Below, piece after piece: positions 18,313 through 27,840 of a stretch of DNA of 64,000 bases. This DNA comes from Bradyrhizobium diazoefficiens (GTDB lineage: Bacteria > Pseudomonadota > Alphaproteobacteria > Rhizobiales > Xanthobacteraceae). Location of the stretch: contig NZ_JAENXS010000002.1 in NCBI RefSeq assembly GCF_016612535.1, positions 992,001 through 1,056,000 on the forward strand, written 5' to 3'. A program made the translations under genes and the position numbers. The notes under the pieces were generated by a model, which saw only the letters and a list, made by a program, of their open reading frames with translations, was not told the origin of the DNA and did not search any database. The stretch's first letter is position 1. Every line of letters begins with the position of its first letter.

Positions 18313-19816
18313 TTGTACTGAGTCAAACGGTCGCGGCCATCGAGGCTGAGAATCAAGTAATTGTAGAGATTCAATATTTGGCACTTGGGAGGGCCAGATG
18401 AATCTCGATCAGGGTGGAGATAGCGAAACTCGGTTTGCGGAGTATGTGGCGGGGCTTGGCAGCGTGATCGGTCACGCGGAGCGGACGAGACCGCTGCGTG
18501 ACTATTGCACGGGATTGATCTTGCCGGGCGAGCGCAAGAGCGTGGAGCCGATGGCGGCGCGGACGGCTCCAGGACGCACGGCAGCACAACACCAATCGCT
18601 GCTGCATCTTGTCGCCAACGCGGCCTGGTCGGACGAAGCCGTGCTGGCCAAGGTGCGAGAGATGGTGTTGCCGGCGATCGAGAAGAGCGGGCCGATCGAG
18701 GCGTGGATCATCGACGACACCTCGTTCCCCAAGCAAGGCAAGCATTCGGTCGGCGTGCACCATCAGTATTGCGGCCAGCTCGGCAAGCAGGCCAATTGCC
18801 AGGTGGCGGTGTCTTTATCGATCGCCAATCATGCGGCCAGCCTTCCGGTGGCCTATCGGCTGTACCTGCCGCAGGATTGGACCAAAGATCGCAAGCGCCG
18901 GAACAAGGCCGGCGTGCCGAAGGAGATCAAGTTCAAGACCAAGCCACAGATCGCGCTGGAGCAGATCCGCTGGGCCTGCGAGGCCGGTCTGCCACGTGGC
19001 GTCGCGTTGATGGATTCGGCCTACGGGAGGGACTCGCAACTGCGCGCCGGCATGACGGAATTGGGCGTGCCTTACGTGGTCGGCATCGTGCCGACCATCT
19101 TGATGTGGCGCCCCGGCACCGGCCCGCGCCGCATGGACAAGCCGCTGAACAACACCGGCCGCCGCGACGAGCCCGATCTGGTCTCGGCCAAGAAAGTAGC
19201 GCTCGGCCTGCCGAAGCGGGCTTGGCGCAGGGTGACCTGGCGCGAAGGCTCAGCCAAAAAGCTGTCCTCGCGCTTTGCCCGCGTGCGCGTCCGTGTCGCA
19301 TACAACAAGCTGATTCCCGAGACGCTATCGTCGGAGTGGCTGTTGATCGAATGGCCCGAGAGCGAAAAAGAGCCGACCAAATACTGGCTGTCCACGCTGC
19401 CGGAGAACGTCAGCTTCGAGCGGCTCGTCGATCTGGCCAAGCTGCGCTGGCGCATCGAGCGCGACTATCAGGAGCTCAAGCAGGAGGTCGGGCTCGATCA
19501 TTACGAAGGTCGCGGCTGGCGTGGCTTCCATCATCACGCAACCCTGTGCATCGCAGCCTACGGCTTCCTCATCGCCGAGCAGGCGACGATTCCCCCCTCA
19601 GAACCACGTTCCACCGCGCCGCTCCAGGTCCCTCCCTTACCCGACAACTATCGACCCAGAGGCTCCGCCCTTGCGGCCTGAACGCCACGTTCCGAACTCG
19701 ATCGCAACCATGCGCATGCGACTGAGCCTCGCCCTAAGCAAAACGCTCCCACGATGCCCTTGCTGCGGCGCCATCGCAGCATCACGCACGCGCAGAAAAC
19801 CCATGACGCAGTAAGA
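18313..19816 (+). mobile_element. IS701-family insertion sequence (complete, about 1504 bp)
   Basis: The element is bounded by a CTAA target duplication (18309-18312 and 19817-19820), matching the 4-bp YTAR preference of IS701. The imperfect ends are TTGTACTGAGTCA on the left and the complement of TGACGCAGTAAGA on the right, agreeing at 10 of 13 positions. One full-length transposase fills most of it. It split a REP-like palindrome. Confidence 0.85.
18398..19681 (+). CDS. IS701-family transposase
   Basis: The 427-residue DDE transposase looks intact. Catalytic positions are visible as D in WIIDDTSFPKQG, D in ALMDSAYGRD, and E in RIERDYQELKQEVGLDH, the last part of the conserved YREK-like C-terminal region. 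Its length matches the family. No frameshift or internal stop was seen, so the copy may still be active. Confidence 0.92.
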   Translation: MNLDQGGDSETRFAEYVAGLGSVIGHAERTRPLRDYCTGLILPGERKSVEPMAARTAPGRTAAQHQSLLHLVANAAWSDEAVLAKVREMVLPAIEKSGPIEAWIIDDTSFPKQGKHSVGVHHQYCGQLGKQANCQVAVSLSIANHAASLPVAYRLYLPQDWTKDRKRRNKAGVPKEIKFKTKPQIALEQIRWACEAGLPRGVALMDSAYGRDSQLRAGMTELGVPYVVGIVPTILMWRPGTGPRRMDKPLNNTGRRDEPDLVSAKKVALGLPKRAWRRVTWREGSAKKLSSRFARVRVRVAYNKLIPETLSSEWLLIEWPESEKEPTKYWLSTLPENVSFERLVDLAKLRWRIERDYQELKQEVGLDHYEGRGWRGFHHHATLCIAAYGFLIAEQATIPPSEPRSTAPLQVPPLPDNYRPRGSALAA

Positions 19817-19856
19817 CTAATCCGCCCTACGGGTCCTACGCTGAAACCAACGCCGC

Positions 19857-21239
19857 TCACGACGGCCGCTTGCGCTTGTGCGCGAACGGATTGGCCTTCT
19901 CGCGCAAGGTGATCCGCACCGGCGTGCCAGGCAGATCGAAGGCCTCACGCATCGAGTTGATGAGGTAGCGCAGGTAAGACTGCGGTACGGCGTCCGCGCG
20001 CGAGCAGAACAGCACGAAGCTCGGCGGGCGCGCCTTGGTCTGCGTGATGTAGTTCAGCTTCAGCCGGCGGCCGGATACGGCGGGCGGCGGATTGGCCTGG
20101 ACGGCCTCCTCGAACCAGCGGTTCAAGGCGGAGGTCGAGACGCGCCTGTTCCAGAGCGCATAGGCATCCTGGATCGCCTGCATCAGGCGGTCGATGCCCT
20201 CGCCCATCAAGCCGGATACGGCGACAATCGGTACGCCCTTGACCTGCGGCAGCCAATGGTCGGCGTCGCGGCGCAAGGTCGAGATCGCGCCGCCGCCCTT
20301 GGTCTCCATCAGATCCCATTTGTTGACGGCAAGCACCATCGCCCGGCCCTCGCGCTCGATCAGATCGGCGATGCGCAAATCCTGCTCCTCGAAGCGGTTC
20401 TGCGAATCCATCATCATCACGACGACTTCGGCAAAGCGCACGGCGCGCAGCGCGTCGGCAACCGAGAGCTTCTCCAGCTTTTCCTCGATGCGCGAGCGGC
20501 GGCGCAGGCCTGCCGTGTCGAACACGCGAAACTCGCGGCCTTTCCAGTTGATCTCGACCGCAATGGAGTCGCGCGTGGTGCCGGCCTCGGGGCTGGTCAG
20601 CAGGCGCTCCTCGCCGAGCAAATGGTTGATCATGGTCGACTTGCCGGCATTGGGCCGGCCGACGATGGCAACCCGGATCGGGCGCGTCGCGGCCTCTTCC
20701 TCCGACAGCGGCTCGTCGTCCTCGGCCTCATCCTCATCGACAGGCGCCGGCATCAGCCCGCTCAGGGCGTCATAGAGCTCGCCCATGCCCTCGCCATGCT
20801 CGGCCGAGATCTGGATGGGCTCGCCAAGGCCAAGCGCGAAGGCTTCCATCGCGCCGGCATCGCCATGCTTGCCTTCGCTCTTGTTGGCGACCAGCAGCAC
20901 CGGTTTGTTGGCGCGGCGAGCGAAATCGGCGAAGGCGCGGTCGTTCGGCGTCAGGCCGATGCGGGCATCGATCACGAAGAACAGCGCATCGGCCTGAGCG
21001 ATCGCGGCCTCGGTCTGCTCCTGCATGCGCGCAGTCAGCGAGCCCTTGGCGCCCTCGTCGAGGCCGGCCGTGTCGATGATGGTGAATTCGAGATCGCCGA
21101 GCCTGGCCTCGCCCTCGCGGCGGTCGCGGGTGACGCCGGGCAGGTCATCGACCAGCGCGAGCTTCTGCCCAACCAGGCGGTTGAACAGCGTCGACTTGCC
21201 GACATTGGGCCGGCCGATAATGGCAATCGTAAAGGACAT
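19857..21239 (-). CDS. der: Ribosome biogenesis GTPase Der (EngA)
   Basis: Der is an essential tandem GTPase for 50S subunit maturation. The 460-residue product has two G domains: P-loops GRPNVGKST (residues 8-16) and GRPNAGKST (near residue 193), with switch II DTAGL in both. The second base-recognition motif is NKWD; the first is NKSE rather than NKxD, a variation that may be ordinary for the group. A KH-like domain closes the protein. It is last in a leftward group with a lipoprotein and a YfgM-like protein. Confidence 0.96.
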   Translation of the reverse strand: MSFTIAIIGRPNVGKSTLFNRLVGQKLALVDDLPGVTRDRREGEARLGDLEFTIIDTAGLDEGAKGSLTARMQEQTEAAIAQADALFFVIDARIGLTPNDRAFADFARRANKPVLLVANKSEGKHGDAGAMEAFALGLGEPIQISAEHGEGMGELYDALSGLMPAPVDEDEAEDDEPLSEEEAATRPIRVAIVGRPNAGKSTMINHLLGEERLLTSPEAGTTRDSIAVEINWKGREFRVFDTAGLRRRSRIEEKLEKLSVADALRAVRFAEVVVMMMDSQNRFEEQDLRIADLIEREGRAMVLAVNKWDLMETKGGGAISTLRRDADHWLPQVKGVPIVAVSGLMGEGIDRLMQAIQDAYALWNRRVSTSALNRWFEEAVQANPPPAVSGRRLKLNYITQTKARPPSFVLFCSRADAVPQSYLRYLINSMREAFDLPGTPVRITLREKANPFAHKRKRPS

Positions 21240-21289
21240 TGGTCATTCGTGCGCCGCGGAGATAGCGCCTGTCAATTCGGTGAAAAATA

Positions 21290-21844
21290 TCAGCGGGAGA
21301 AACTGCCGCTGGGCATCGGCGCCGGGAAGGCTCCCTGCGTCTGCTGCTGCTGCTGCTGGGTGGTCTGTGTCGATTGCGCCGGCTGCTGCGCCGGTTGGTC
21401 CGGCGGCGGCGCAGTCGTGCGCTTGCGAACGATCTTGTGCTTGGGCGGCGCGGCGGCCGGCGCTGGCGCCGCCTCGGGCTGGGCCTCGCCGTCGACCTCG
21501 CCGGCCGGTGCTTCAGCCGGCGCGGCCGGCTGCCTGGTCTTCCTGACCTTGGCGGATTTCGACGGTTTCGCGGGCTCGGCCGGCGGCGGCTCGACCGGCA
21601 GCGCCGCGACGGCAGGCGCGTTCGGATCCTGCTGTTGCTGCGCGCCCTTGTACATGTCCTTCGGCACGCCCTGCTCGAGACCCGGCACGCCCTCGGGGAA
21701 TACCGGTTTGCGGTCGCCCGGCAGCTTCTTCTTGGTGTCGAGCCAGTCGAGCATGTCGCTCGGATCGAAGCTGGAGCAGCCGCTCAGGACGCCCGTGAAA
21801 GCGATCAGGACGGCGGCTGCGATCAAGCGTGACGTGCGGCGCAT
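21290..21844 (-). CDS. Pro/Ala/Gln-rich lipoprotein in the bamB position
   Basis: The 184-residue protein has a lipoprotein signal peptide with lipobox VLSGC. A short conserved-looking segment follows (DMLDWLDTKKKLPGDRKPVF, then PEGVPGLEQGVPKD). The rest is low-complexity Ala, Pro, Glu and a run of Gln. In most alphaproteobacteria this slot, between the YfgM-like gene and der, holds the beta-propeller BamB of the outer-membrane assembly machine. The KKLPGDRKPVFPEGVPG segment recalls the region before the BamB propeller, but no propeller repeats are present. It could be a reduced BamB or an unrelated lipoprotein. Confidence 0.7.
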   Translation of the reverse strand: MRRTSRLIAAAVLIAFTGVLSGCSSFDPSDMLDWLDTKKKLPGDRKPVFPEGVPGLEQGVPKDMYKGAQQQQDPNAPAVAALPVEPPPAEPAKPSKSAKVRKTRQPAAPAEAPAGEVDGEAQPEAAPAPAAAPPKHKIVRKRTTAPPPDQPAQQPAQSTQTTQQQQQQTQGAFPAPMPSGSFSR

Positions 21845-21884
21845 ATTACTATCTCGTCTCAGCTCTCGGGACCGTCAGCTCTGA

Positions 21885-22538
21885 TCAGCTCTTGGCGACG
21901 GGCGGCAGCAGGGCCTGGAGCGCCTCGGCGCGCGAGCGCAGGCCCGGCGGTGTTTCGCCGTCCTCGGCGATCGCGTCGAGCCATTTGCGGGCCGCGGTCA
22001 TGTCGTTGTTGCGCCAGGCCGACAGTGCCAACAGTTCGCGGGCGCTGTGGCGGAAGGTCGATTTGGGTTCGGCAGAGGTCTCCAGCCGCTGCTGGATGTC
22101 GGCATAGGAGGCGCTGTCCACCAGCAGGCCGGCCGCGCGAATCTTAGCGAGATCCCGCCACTCGCTGCCGACGCCGCTGTCAGCGGCGATGTCGTCATAC
22201 ATCTTGGCCGCAGCCTTGGGATCGCGGGCCGATGCCTCGGCCGCGGCGCGCAGCCGTGCTAGAATGCGGTAGCCGGATGGGGTCTTCGCAGCAAGATCGG
22301 CAAAGGCCGTCTCGGCCTCCGCGTGCTTGCCCTGCTCGGACAGTTCGACGGCCTTTTCGAAGACAGCGCCGGCCTCGGCGGCCTTCTTGGCCTCAAGGTA
22401 TTGGTAGCCGCGCCAGCCGCCCACGGCCGCCACGATCAACACCATCAGGGCGATGAAGTAGAGCGAATAATTGTCCCACAGCTTTTTGAGCTGCTCGCGA
22501 CGTACTTCCTCGTCGACTTCATCAAATAATTCAGACAC
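21885..22538 (-). CDS. YfgM-like TPR membrane protein
   Basis: The 217-residue protein has a cytoplasmic N-terminus (MSELFDEVDEEVRREQLKKL), one transmembrane span (YFIALMVLIVAAVGGWRGY) and a periplasmic helical repeat region with TPR-like spacing. This matches YfgM (TPR_21), which associates with the SecYEG translocon and periplasmic chaperones in E. coli. Its position before a lipoprotein and der supports the call. Confidence 0.8.
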   Translation of the reverse strand: MSELFDEVDEEVRREQLKKLWDNYSLYFIALMVLIVAAVGGWRGYQYLEAKKAAEAGAVFEKAVELSEQGKHAEAETAFADLAAKTPSGYRILARLRAAAEASARDPKAAAKMYDDIAADSGVGSEWRDLAKIRAAGLLVDSASYADIQQRLETSAEPKSTFRHSARELLALSAWRNNDMTAARKWLDAIAEDGETPPGLRSRAEALQALLPPVAKS

Positions 22539-22717
22539 TTAAGCCAATCCCATGCCCGGCCGGGAGCGCGCGCCAGATCGCGCGCGTCAAGAGCCCGTCC
22601 CCACGTCGCGGCGGCGATACCCTATCGATATGGCGGAGGCAAGGCAAAGCAAGGCCGATCAAGGCGTTAACGCGACAGGCCGAGGTAGTCCGGAACTGCT
22701 TGGCCCGACTGAAATCG

Positions 22718-24304
22718 CTACCATAGCTCCCGCAACTGGCGCTTCAGCACCTTGCCATTGGCGTTGCGCGGCAGCGGATCGGAGGTGATTGCCATCGTTT
22801 CCGGCACCTTGTAGTCGGACAACCGCTCGGCGCACCAGGATCTCAAATCGTCACTCCCGACCTGCATGCGCGTCACCACCACCGCATGGACGCGCTCGCC
22901 CAGCACCGGGCACGGTTTTGCAATGATCGCGCTCTCGACTACGGCGGGGTGGCCGGCCAGCACCGACTCGACTTCGGCGGAATAGATCTTCAGGCCACCG
23001 CGATTGATCATGTCCTTCTGCCGGTCGAACACCCGGACAAAGCCCTCCGCATCGACCGCGCCGAGATCGCCGGAATGCCAGAAGCCGCCGGTGAAACTCT
23101 CCGCCGTGGCCTTCGGGTTATTCCAGTAGCCCTTGATGACGGAGGCGCTCTGGATCCAGAGCTCGCCGATCTCGCCGGGCGGCAGCTCGCGCCCATCTGT
23201 CCCGATCGCAATGATCCGCGCCCCCGGGCACGGCAGGCCGACGCTGTCGATATGGCCCGCCGTCAATTCGCCCGGCATGATCGTCGAGGGTGACGTCGTC
23301 TCGGTCGCGCCGTAGCAATTCGCAAGCTTCAGGCCCGGAATCGTCGCCTTGAGCTTCTCGATCGTCGCCACCGGCATCGGCGCGCCGCCGAAGCCGCCGA
23401 TGCGCCAGCTCGATAGATCGTAGCTGTCGAAATCAGGCTGGAGCAGGCAGAGATTGTACATCGCCGGCACCATCACCGTGTAGGTGACGCGCTCGCGCGC
23501 GGCGAGCTTGAGATAGTCGGCCGCCTTGAACTCCGGCATGATGATCAGCGCGCCGCCGCAACGGATCATCGTCGTGATGTTGGCGACGACACCCGTGACA
23601 TGCCCGAGCGGGACGGCTGCAATCGAGCGGTCGGCCGCCGTCAATTGCAGGCAGGACACGAACACCATCGAGGAATGAACGATGTTGCAATGGGCCAGCA
23701 TCGCGCCTTTCGGCTTGCCGGTGGTGCCCGAGGTGTAGAGGATCATCGCGGTGTCCTCTTCACCGACATCGACCGGCGTCGGGGCTGGCGCGTTGTCGGC
23801 GAGCACGGAGTAGCGCGACAGAGCCGGATCGCTGTCGATAGCGATGCGGTGGACCACATCCGAAACGTCTCGCGCATCGGGCAGGCGCGCCGCAAGCGCC
23901 GCCTCGTGGATCAGGATCCTGGCGCCGCAATCGGCAAGCACATAGGCGATCTCCGGCTTCTGCTGGCGCGTGCTGAGCAGTACCGTGACGAGACCTTCGT
24001 GCGCGGCGGCAAACAGGAGCAGTGGAAATTCCACACGATTGCCGAGCAGGATGGCGACGCGGTCACCGCGCCGCAAGCCGAGCTTGCGAAAGCCCGATGC
24101 AATCCGCGCGGCCTGCTCCACCGCCTGCGACCAGTTCAGGCGGACATCGCCGCAGACGAGCGCTTCGCCGTCGCCGTTGCGCGCCGAAGCCTCCGCGATC
24201 ATCGCCCACAAGCTCGAAGGCCGATCGGTGAAAGCCGGCACCACCCGATCGCCAAAGCGCGCCTCGAACCGCATCGGCGGGATCTGAGATTGGGACCAGT
24301 CCAT
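22718..24304 (-). CDS. AMP-dependent acyl-CoA synthetase/ligase
   Basis: This is an adenylate-forming enzyme of the ANL superfamily that activates a carboxylic acid and joins it to CoA. Key motifs are the P-loop LYTSGTTGKPKGAML, NCYGATETTSPST, the WHSGDLGAVD hinge region, and the C-terminal catalytic Lys in NGKVLKRQLREL. ATG at 24304 (MDWSQSQIPPM) gives 528 residues; the open frame runs to 24400, but the extra residues are Arg/Gln-rich and unconserved. The acid substrate cannot be named, although fatty or aromatic acids are typical. It follows the NnrU gene on the same strand. Confidence 0.9.
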   Translation of the reverse strand: MDWSQSQIPPMRFEARFGDRVVPAFTDRPSSLWAMIAEASARNGDGEALVCGDVRLNWSQAVEQAARIASGFRKLGLRRGDRVAILLGNRVEFPLLLFAAAHEGLVTVLLSTRQQKPEIAYVLADCGARILIHEAALAARLPDARDVSDVVHRIAIDSDPALSRYSVLADNAPAPTPVDVGEEDTAMILYTSGTTGKPKGAMLAHCNIVHSSMVFVSCLQLTAADRSIAAVPLGHVTGVVANITTMIRCGGALIIMPEFKAADYLKLAARERVTYTVMVPAMYNLCLLQPDFDSYDLSSWRIGGFGGAPMPVATIEKLKATIPGLKLANCYGATETTSPSTIMPGELTAGHIDSVGLPCPGARIIAIGTDGRELPPGEIGELWIQSASVIKGYWNNPKATAESFTGGFWHSGDLGAVDAEGFVRVFDRQKDMINRGGLKIYSAEVESVLAGHPAVVESAIIAKPCPVLGERVHAVVVTRMQVGSDDLRSWCAERLSDYKVPETMAITSDPLPRNANGKVLKRQLRELW

Positions 24305-24377
24305 CGGAATGCCCTGAGCGTGTTGCTTTTGTCGCCTTCCGCGCATGGGCACGCGGATGCTGTCTTGCGCTGATCGG

Positions 24378-24962
24378 CTAACCGCCCATGACGGGAACAC
24401 CGATCACGACAGGATGGAATGCAAATGCCAGCGCCAGATAGGCGACGACGCCGACCGCGACCGCGATCAGATCGTTGGTGACGCCGCCCACAGGAATCGG
24501 CGGAGCGCCGGCGTCGGTGCGATATTTCAGCGAAATGCGGTCATACACCGCCCAGCCCAGGAACGAGCCGAACAGGATGATGGAGCCGAGATCGCCATTG
24601 GCCAAGAGATGCGCAGCCGCCCACAGCTTGATGCCGGCGAGCATCGGATGCTTCACCGTCGCGTAGATACGGCCACGCACGTAGGACGCGACCACCAGGA
24701 TCACTGCCGGCAGCATCAGTGCGATCGTAATGTGCTTCATCGCCTTCGGCGGATACCAGATGTCGATCCAGCCTGAGCTGCGATAGTGGCCAAAGCCCCA
24801 GACGATCAGCGCCAGCCCCGCAAGCGAAACAACCGAATAGAGGATCTTGTAGGTCCCCTCGCCCAGCCGCGCGATCGCCTGCGCGCGCGCGTCACGTTTC
24901 GTCGTGAAAACATGGGCGGCGAAAAACAGCACCAGCCCCAGGATCATGACCAGCAGACCCAC
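24378..24962 (-). CDS. NnrU family membrane protein
   Basis: The 194-residue protein has about five or six hydrophobic spans. It shows the NnrU core, including SVVSLAGLALIVWGFGHYR, and ATVKHPMLAGIKLWAAAHLL with a conserved HP-x-L motif. NnrU was first linked to nitrite and nitric oxide reduction gene clusters, but no denitrification genes are nearby, so a respiratory role is unproven here. The family is distantly related to isoprenylcysteine methyltransferase-type membrane proteins. Confidence 0.85.
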   Translation of the reverse strand: MGLLVMILGLVLFFAAHVFTTKRDARAQAIARLGEGTYKILYSVVSLAGLALIVWGFGHYRSSGWIDIWYPPKAMKHITIALMLPAVILVVASYVRGRIYATVKHPMLAGIKLWAAAHLLANGDLGSIILFGSFLGWAVYDRISLKYRTDAGAPPIPVGGVTNDLIAVAVGVVAYLALAFAFHPVVIGVPVMGG

Positions 24963-25031
24963 GACATCCTCCCCTCAACCCGCCCCCGCCCATGGCGTAT
25001 CATCGATCGGCCGCCGGTCGCAACTGACGCG

Positions 25032-25613
25032 CTACCTGCCGAGCTCGCGATTATCGACATAGCGGATCGCGATCGGGCGCCCGGCCAGGGCGCCACCGAG
25101 GCCATCGGTGAATTTCAGCGGCAGGCACGCGTTCAACGATGTGTTGATCGCATTGAGATACGTCGTCCGTGTATCGGCCGGGACGCCTGCGGTCACGTAT
25201 GTGAGGCGCGGCGGGCCGATCAGGCCACCCGCCTTGTTGAAGCTGAAGCGCACCGACATCTGCATGCCCGGGCGCGCATGGTTGTCCGATGGCGGCGACC
25301 AGCAGGAGCGCAGCTCGGAGAAGAGGTCGCCGATCGTGTCGAGATCGTGATCCGGCTTCTGGTATTTGGCGCGATCGGCCCCGGACGGGACGGTCTTGAT
25401 CGTGAGCTGGAGGTTCTGGCCGTAGGGATAGTCGATCTCGGGAATGCAGGGGCCGTGCTCGAGCGGGCTGCAATAGGACGGCGTGCAAGGCCGATTGTCG
25501 AGCACACTGCAGGGTTCATGCGCAAACGGGATCGGATTGATCTGGCGGCGCTGCGCATCGGCGGCCGCCATCGATATCGCCAGCACGAGACAAACGAGGA
25601 TGCCGCGCCACAT
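25032..25613 (-). CDS. Exported hypothetical protein with TonB C-terminal-like region
   Basis: The 193-residue protein has a signal peptide (cleavage near AAADA-QR) and a Cys/Pro-rich segment (PCSVLDNRPCTPSYC and HGPCIPEIDYPYG). The C-terminal part (MSVRFSFNKAGGLIGPPRLTYVT, then AINTSLNACLPLKF) resembles the TonB/TolA C-terminal fold used in many bradyrhizobial periplasmic proteins. It has no membrane anchor after cleavage. The function is unknown. Confidence 0.65.
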   Translation of the reverse strand: MWRGILVCLVLAISMAAADAQRRQINPIPFAHEPCSVLDNRPCTPSYCSPLEHGPCIPEIDYPYGQNLQLTIKTVPSGADRAKYQKPDHDLDTIGDLFSELRSCWSPPSDNHARPGMQMSVRFSFNKAGGLIGPPRLTYVTAGVPADTRTTYLNAINTSLNACLPLKFTDGLGGALAGRPIAIRYVDNRELGR

Positions 25614-25714
25614 GATGCGAGCTCACACTGTCAGATGGAGCAAGGTGGCATCGTCAATGAACGCGTCAAGCCCGCGACTGTTCACATGCTCGCGCGCAAG
25701 AGGCTGGGAGCCCC

Positions 25715-27334
25715 CTACCCCTTCTTCTTGACGTCCTTGACGTTGGTGAATTCGATGCCCTCGGCGCGCTCCCTGGTGTAGCCGAGATAGAACTCGTTCC
25801 GGGCCAGATACACGGGATCGCCGTCGACGTCGTCGGCGATACTGGAGGTGTTGGCAGCGATGAAGGTGTCGAGCTTCTTGCGGTCCTCCGAGGAGACCCA
25901 GCGCGCGAGCTGGAACTCGCTCACTTCGAACTCGACCGGTAGCGAATATTCCGCATCGAGCCGTGCCTTGAGCACGTCGAGCTGCAGTGCGCCGACCACG
26001 CCGACCAGCGCCGGCGCGCCGTCGCGCGGACGGAACACCTGCACGACGCCCTCCTCCGACATCTGCTGAAGCGCTTCCTTCAGTTTCTTCGCCTTCATGG
26101 CGTCGGTGAGACGGACGCGGCGGACGATTTCAGGCGCGAAGCTCGGCACGCCGACGAAGTTGAAATCCTCGCCCTCGGTCAGCGTATCGCCGATCCGCAG
26201 CGTGCCATGGTTGGGAATGCCGACGACGTCGCCGGCAAAGGCCTCGTCCGCCACCGAGCGGTCCTGGGCGAAGAAGAATTGCGGGCTCGACAGCGGCATG
26301 CTCTTGCCGGTGCGCACGAGCTTCGCCTTCATGCCGCGGCTGAGCTTGCCGGAGCAAAGGCGCGCAAACGCAATACGGTCGCGATGATTCGGATCCATAT
26401 TGGCCTGGATCTTGAACACGAAGGCGCTCATGCGCGGATCGGTGGCTTCGACCCTGCGCTGGTCGCTGTCCTGCGCGCGCGGCTCGGGCGCGAACTTGCC
26501 GAGGCCCTCCAGGAGGTCGCCGACGCCGAAATTGCGCAGCGCGCTGCCGAAATAGACCGGCGTCAGATGCCCCTCCCGGAACGCGTCGAGCTCGAACGGC
26601 CTTGAGGCCTCGGTGACGAGCTCGAGCTCGTCCTTCACCGCGGAGACGTCGAGATTGGCGTTGAGCTTGCCGAGCTCGGCGATCTCGATCTGCTGCGCAG
26701 CGCCGGTCTTGGCGCCGCCGCCTTCGAGCAGGCGCACGCCGCCATTGACGACGTCGTAGGTGCCGAGGAAGTCGCGGCCGCGGCCGACCGGCCAGGTCAT
26801 TGGCGTGGTGTCGAGCGCCAGCGTCTTCTCGATCTCGTCGAGCAGCTCGAAAACGTCGCGGCTTTCGCGATCCATCTTGTTGATGAAGGTGATGATCGGG
26901 ATGTCGCGTAGGCGGCAGACCTCGAACAGCTTGCGGGTCCGCGCCTCGATGCCCTTCGCGGCGTCGATCACCATGACCGCGGAATCGACCGCCGTAAGCG
27001 TGCGATAAGTGTCCTCCGAAAAGTCTTCGTGGCCCGGCGTGTCCAGGAGGTTGAAGACGAGGCCCTCGAACTCGAAGGTCATCACCGAGGTCACGACGGA
27101 GATGCCGCGCTCGCGCTCGATCTTCATCCAGTCCGAACGGGTGTTGCGCCGCTCGCCCTTGGCCTTGACTTGGCCGGCGAGATTAATCGCGCCGCCGAAC
27201 AGCAGGAGCTTTTCGGTCAGCGTGGTCTTGCCGGCGTCCGGGTGCGAGATGATCGCAAAGGTGCGCCGCCGCGACACTTCAGCGGCAAGCGGGGAACGGG
27301 CCGGCGATTCGGCTGTGGTGACGATGTCGGGCAT
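25715..27334 (-). CDS. prfC: Peptide chain release factor 3
   Basis: RF3 is the GTPase that removes RF1 or RF2 from the ribosome after termination. The 539-residue product has the P-loop ISHPDAGKTTL near residue 31, the RGISVVTSVMTF switch I region, DTPGHEDFSEDTYRTL and NKMD. The RF3-specific C-terminal domain follows. Length and motif order are typical. It is a single gene on the reverse strand, divergent from the SugE gene. Confidence 0.95.
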   Translation of the reverse strand: MPDIVTTAESPARSPLAAEVSRRRTFAIISHPDAGKTTLTEKLLLFGGAINLAGQVKAKGERRNTRSDWMKIERERGISVVTSVMTFEFEGLVFNLLDTPGHEDFSEDTYRTLTAVDSAVMVIDAAKGIEARTRKLFEVCRLRDIPIITFINKMDRESRDVFELLDEIEKTLALDTTPMTWPVGRGRDFLGTYDVVNGGVRLLEGGGAKTGAAQQIEIAELGKLNANLDVSAVKDELELVTEASRPFELDAFREGHLTPVYFGSALRNFGVGDLLEGLGKFAPEPRAQDSDQRRVEATDPRMSAFVFKIQANMDPNHRDRIAFARLCSGKLSRGMKAKLVRTGKSMPLSSPQFFFAQDRSVADEAFAGDVVGIPNHGTLRIGDTLTEGEDFNFVGVPSFAPEIVRRVRLTDAMKAKKLKEALQQMSEEGVVQVFRPRDGAPALVGVVGALQLDVLKARLDAEYSLPVEFEVSEFQLARWVSSEDRKKLDTFIAANTSSIADDVDGDPVYLARNEFYLGYTRERAEGIEFTNVKDVKKKG

Positions 27335-27453
27335 GGCGGGAGCGTTTGGCAGGGAAAACGGGCCTGATCAAGCCTCATGTGGTGATTGCGGGGCCCCTCG
27401 GCCAGCCCCATATCGGCTTTGATCAGATAGGTCTTGGGGTCAGATAGGTCTTG

Positions 27454-27507
27454 GGGAAGGACGACCTTCCCACTCATCAGCGCATCAGTCCGCGGGGACG
27501 GCCCTGC
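27454..27507 (+). promoter_or_regulatory. Guanidine-II (mini-ykkC) riboswitch
   Basis: Two hairpins carry the diagnostic ACGR tetraloops. P1 is GGGAAGG-ACGA-CCTTCCC (27454-27471), a perfect seven-pair stem. P2 is GCGGGG-ACGG-CCCTGC (27492-27507), with six pairs including one G-U. The second hairpin ends a few bases before the GGAGGG ribosome site (27515-27520) of the SugE/Gdx gene. This is the arrangement known for guanidine-II riboswitches, where guanidinium stabilises the stems and frees the ribosome site. Confidence 0.88.
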
Positions 27508-27525
27508 CTTGAATGGAGGGTCGTC

Positions 27526-27840
27526 ATGGCCTGGAGCATCCTGTTCGTCGCCGGTCTGCTGGAAGTCGCCTGGGCGATCGGCCTGAAATACACCGAGGGC
27601 TTTTCGAAGCTCGTTCCGTCCGTTTTGACGCTCGCGGCCATGGCCGGCAGCGTCATTCTGCTGGGTCTCGCCCTCAAATCGCTGCCGATTGGAACCGCCT
27701 ATGCGGTCTGGACCGGCATCGGGGCGGTCGGTACCGCGGCGCTTGGCATCATCCTGTTCGGCGAGCCCGCCACCGCGCTCCGCCTCGCCAGCATCGGATT
27801 GATCGTCGCCGGTATCGTCGGGCTGAAGCTCGTTACCTGA
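27526..27840 (+). CDS. sugE: SMR family guanidinium exporter (SugE/Gdx type)
   Basis: The 104-residue protein is a four-span small multidrug resistance transporter. [20 protein letters not shown] places the central Glu of transport (E13) in the SugE/Gdx subtype context, and [12 protein letters not shown] and [15 protein letters not shown] are typical. The SugE subgroup exports guanidinium by proton antiport. The guanidine-II riboswitch directly upstream strongly supports that substrate. ATG 27526 follows GGAGGG at ideal spacing. The stop overlaps the convergent pit gene by a few bases. Confidence 0.93.
   Translation: MAWSILFVAGLLEVAWAIGLKYTEGFSKLVPSVLTLAAMAGSVILLGLALKSLPIGTAYAVWTGIGAVGTAALGIILFGEPATALRLASIGLIVAGIVGLKLVT

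Noticed and set aside
19878..21884. 668-codon forward frame
   Set aside because: It runs antisense to der and the lipoprotein gene. Its composition is typical of a mirror frame and it has no domain.
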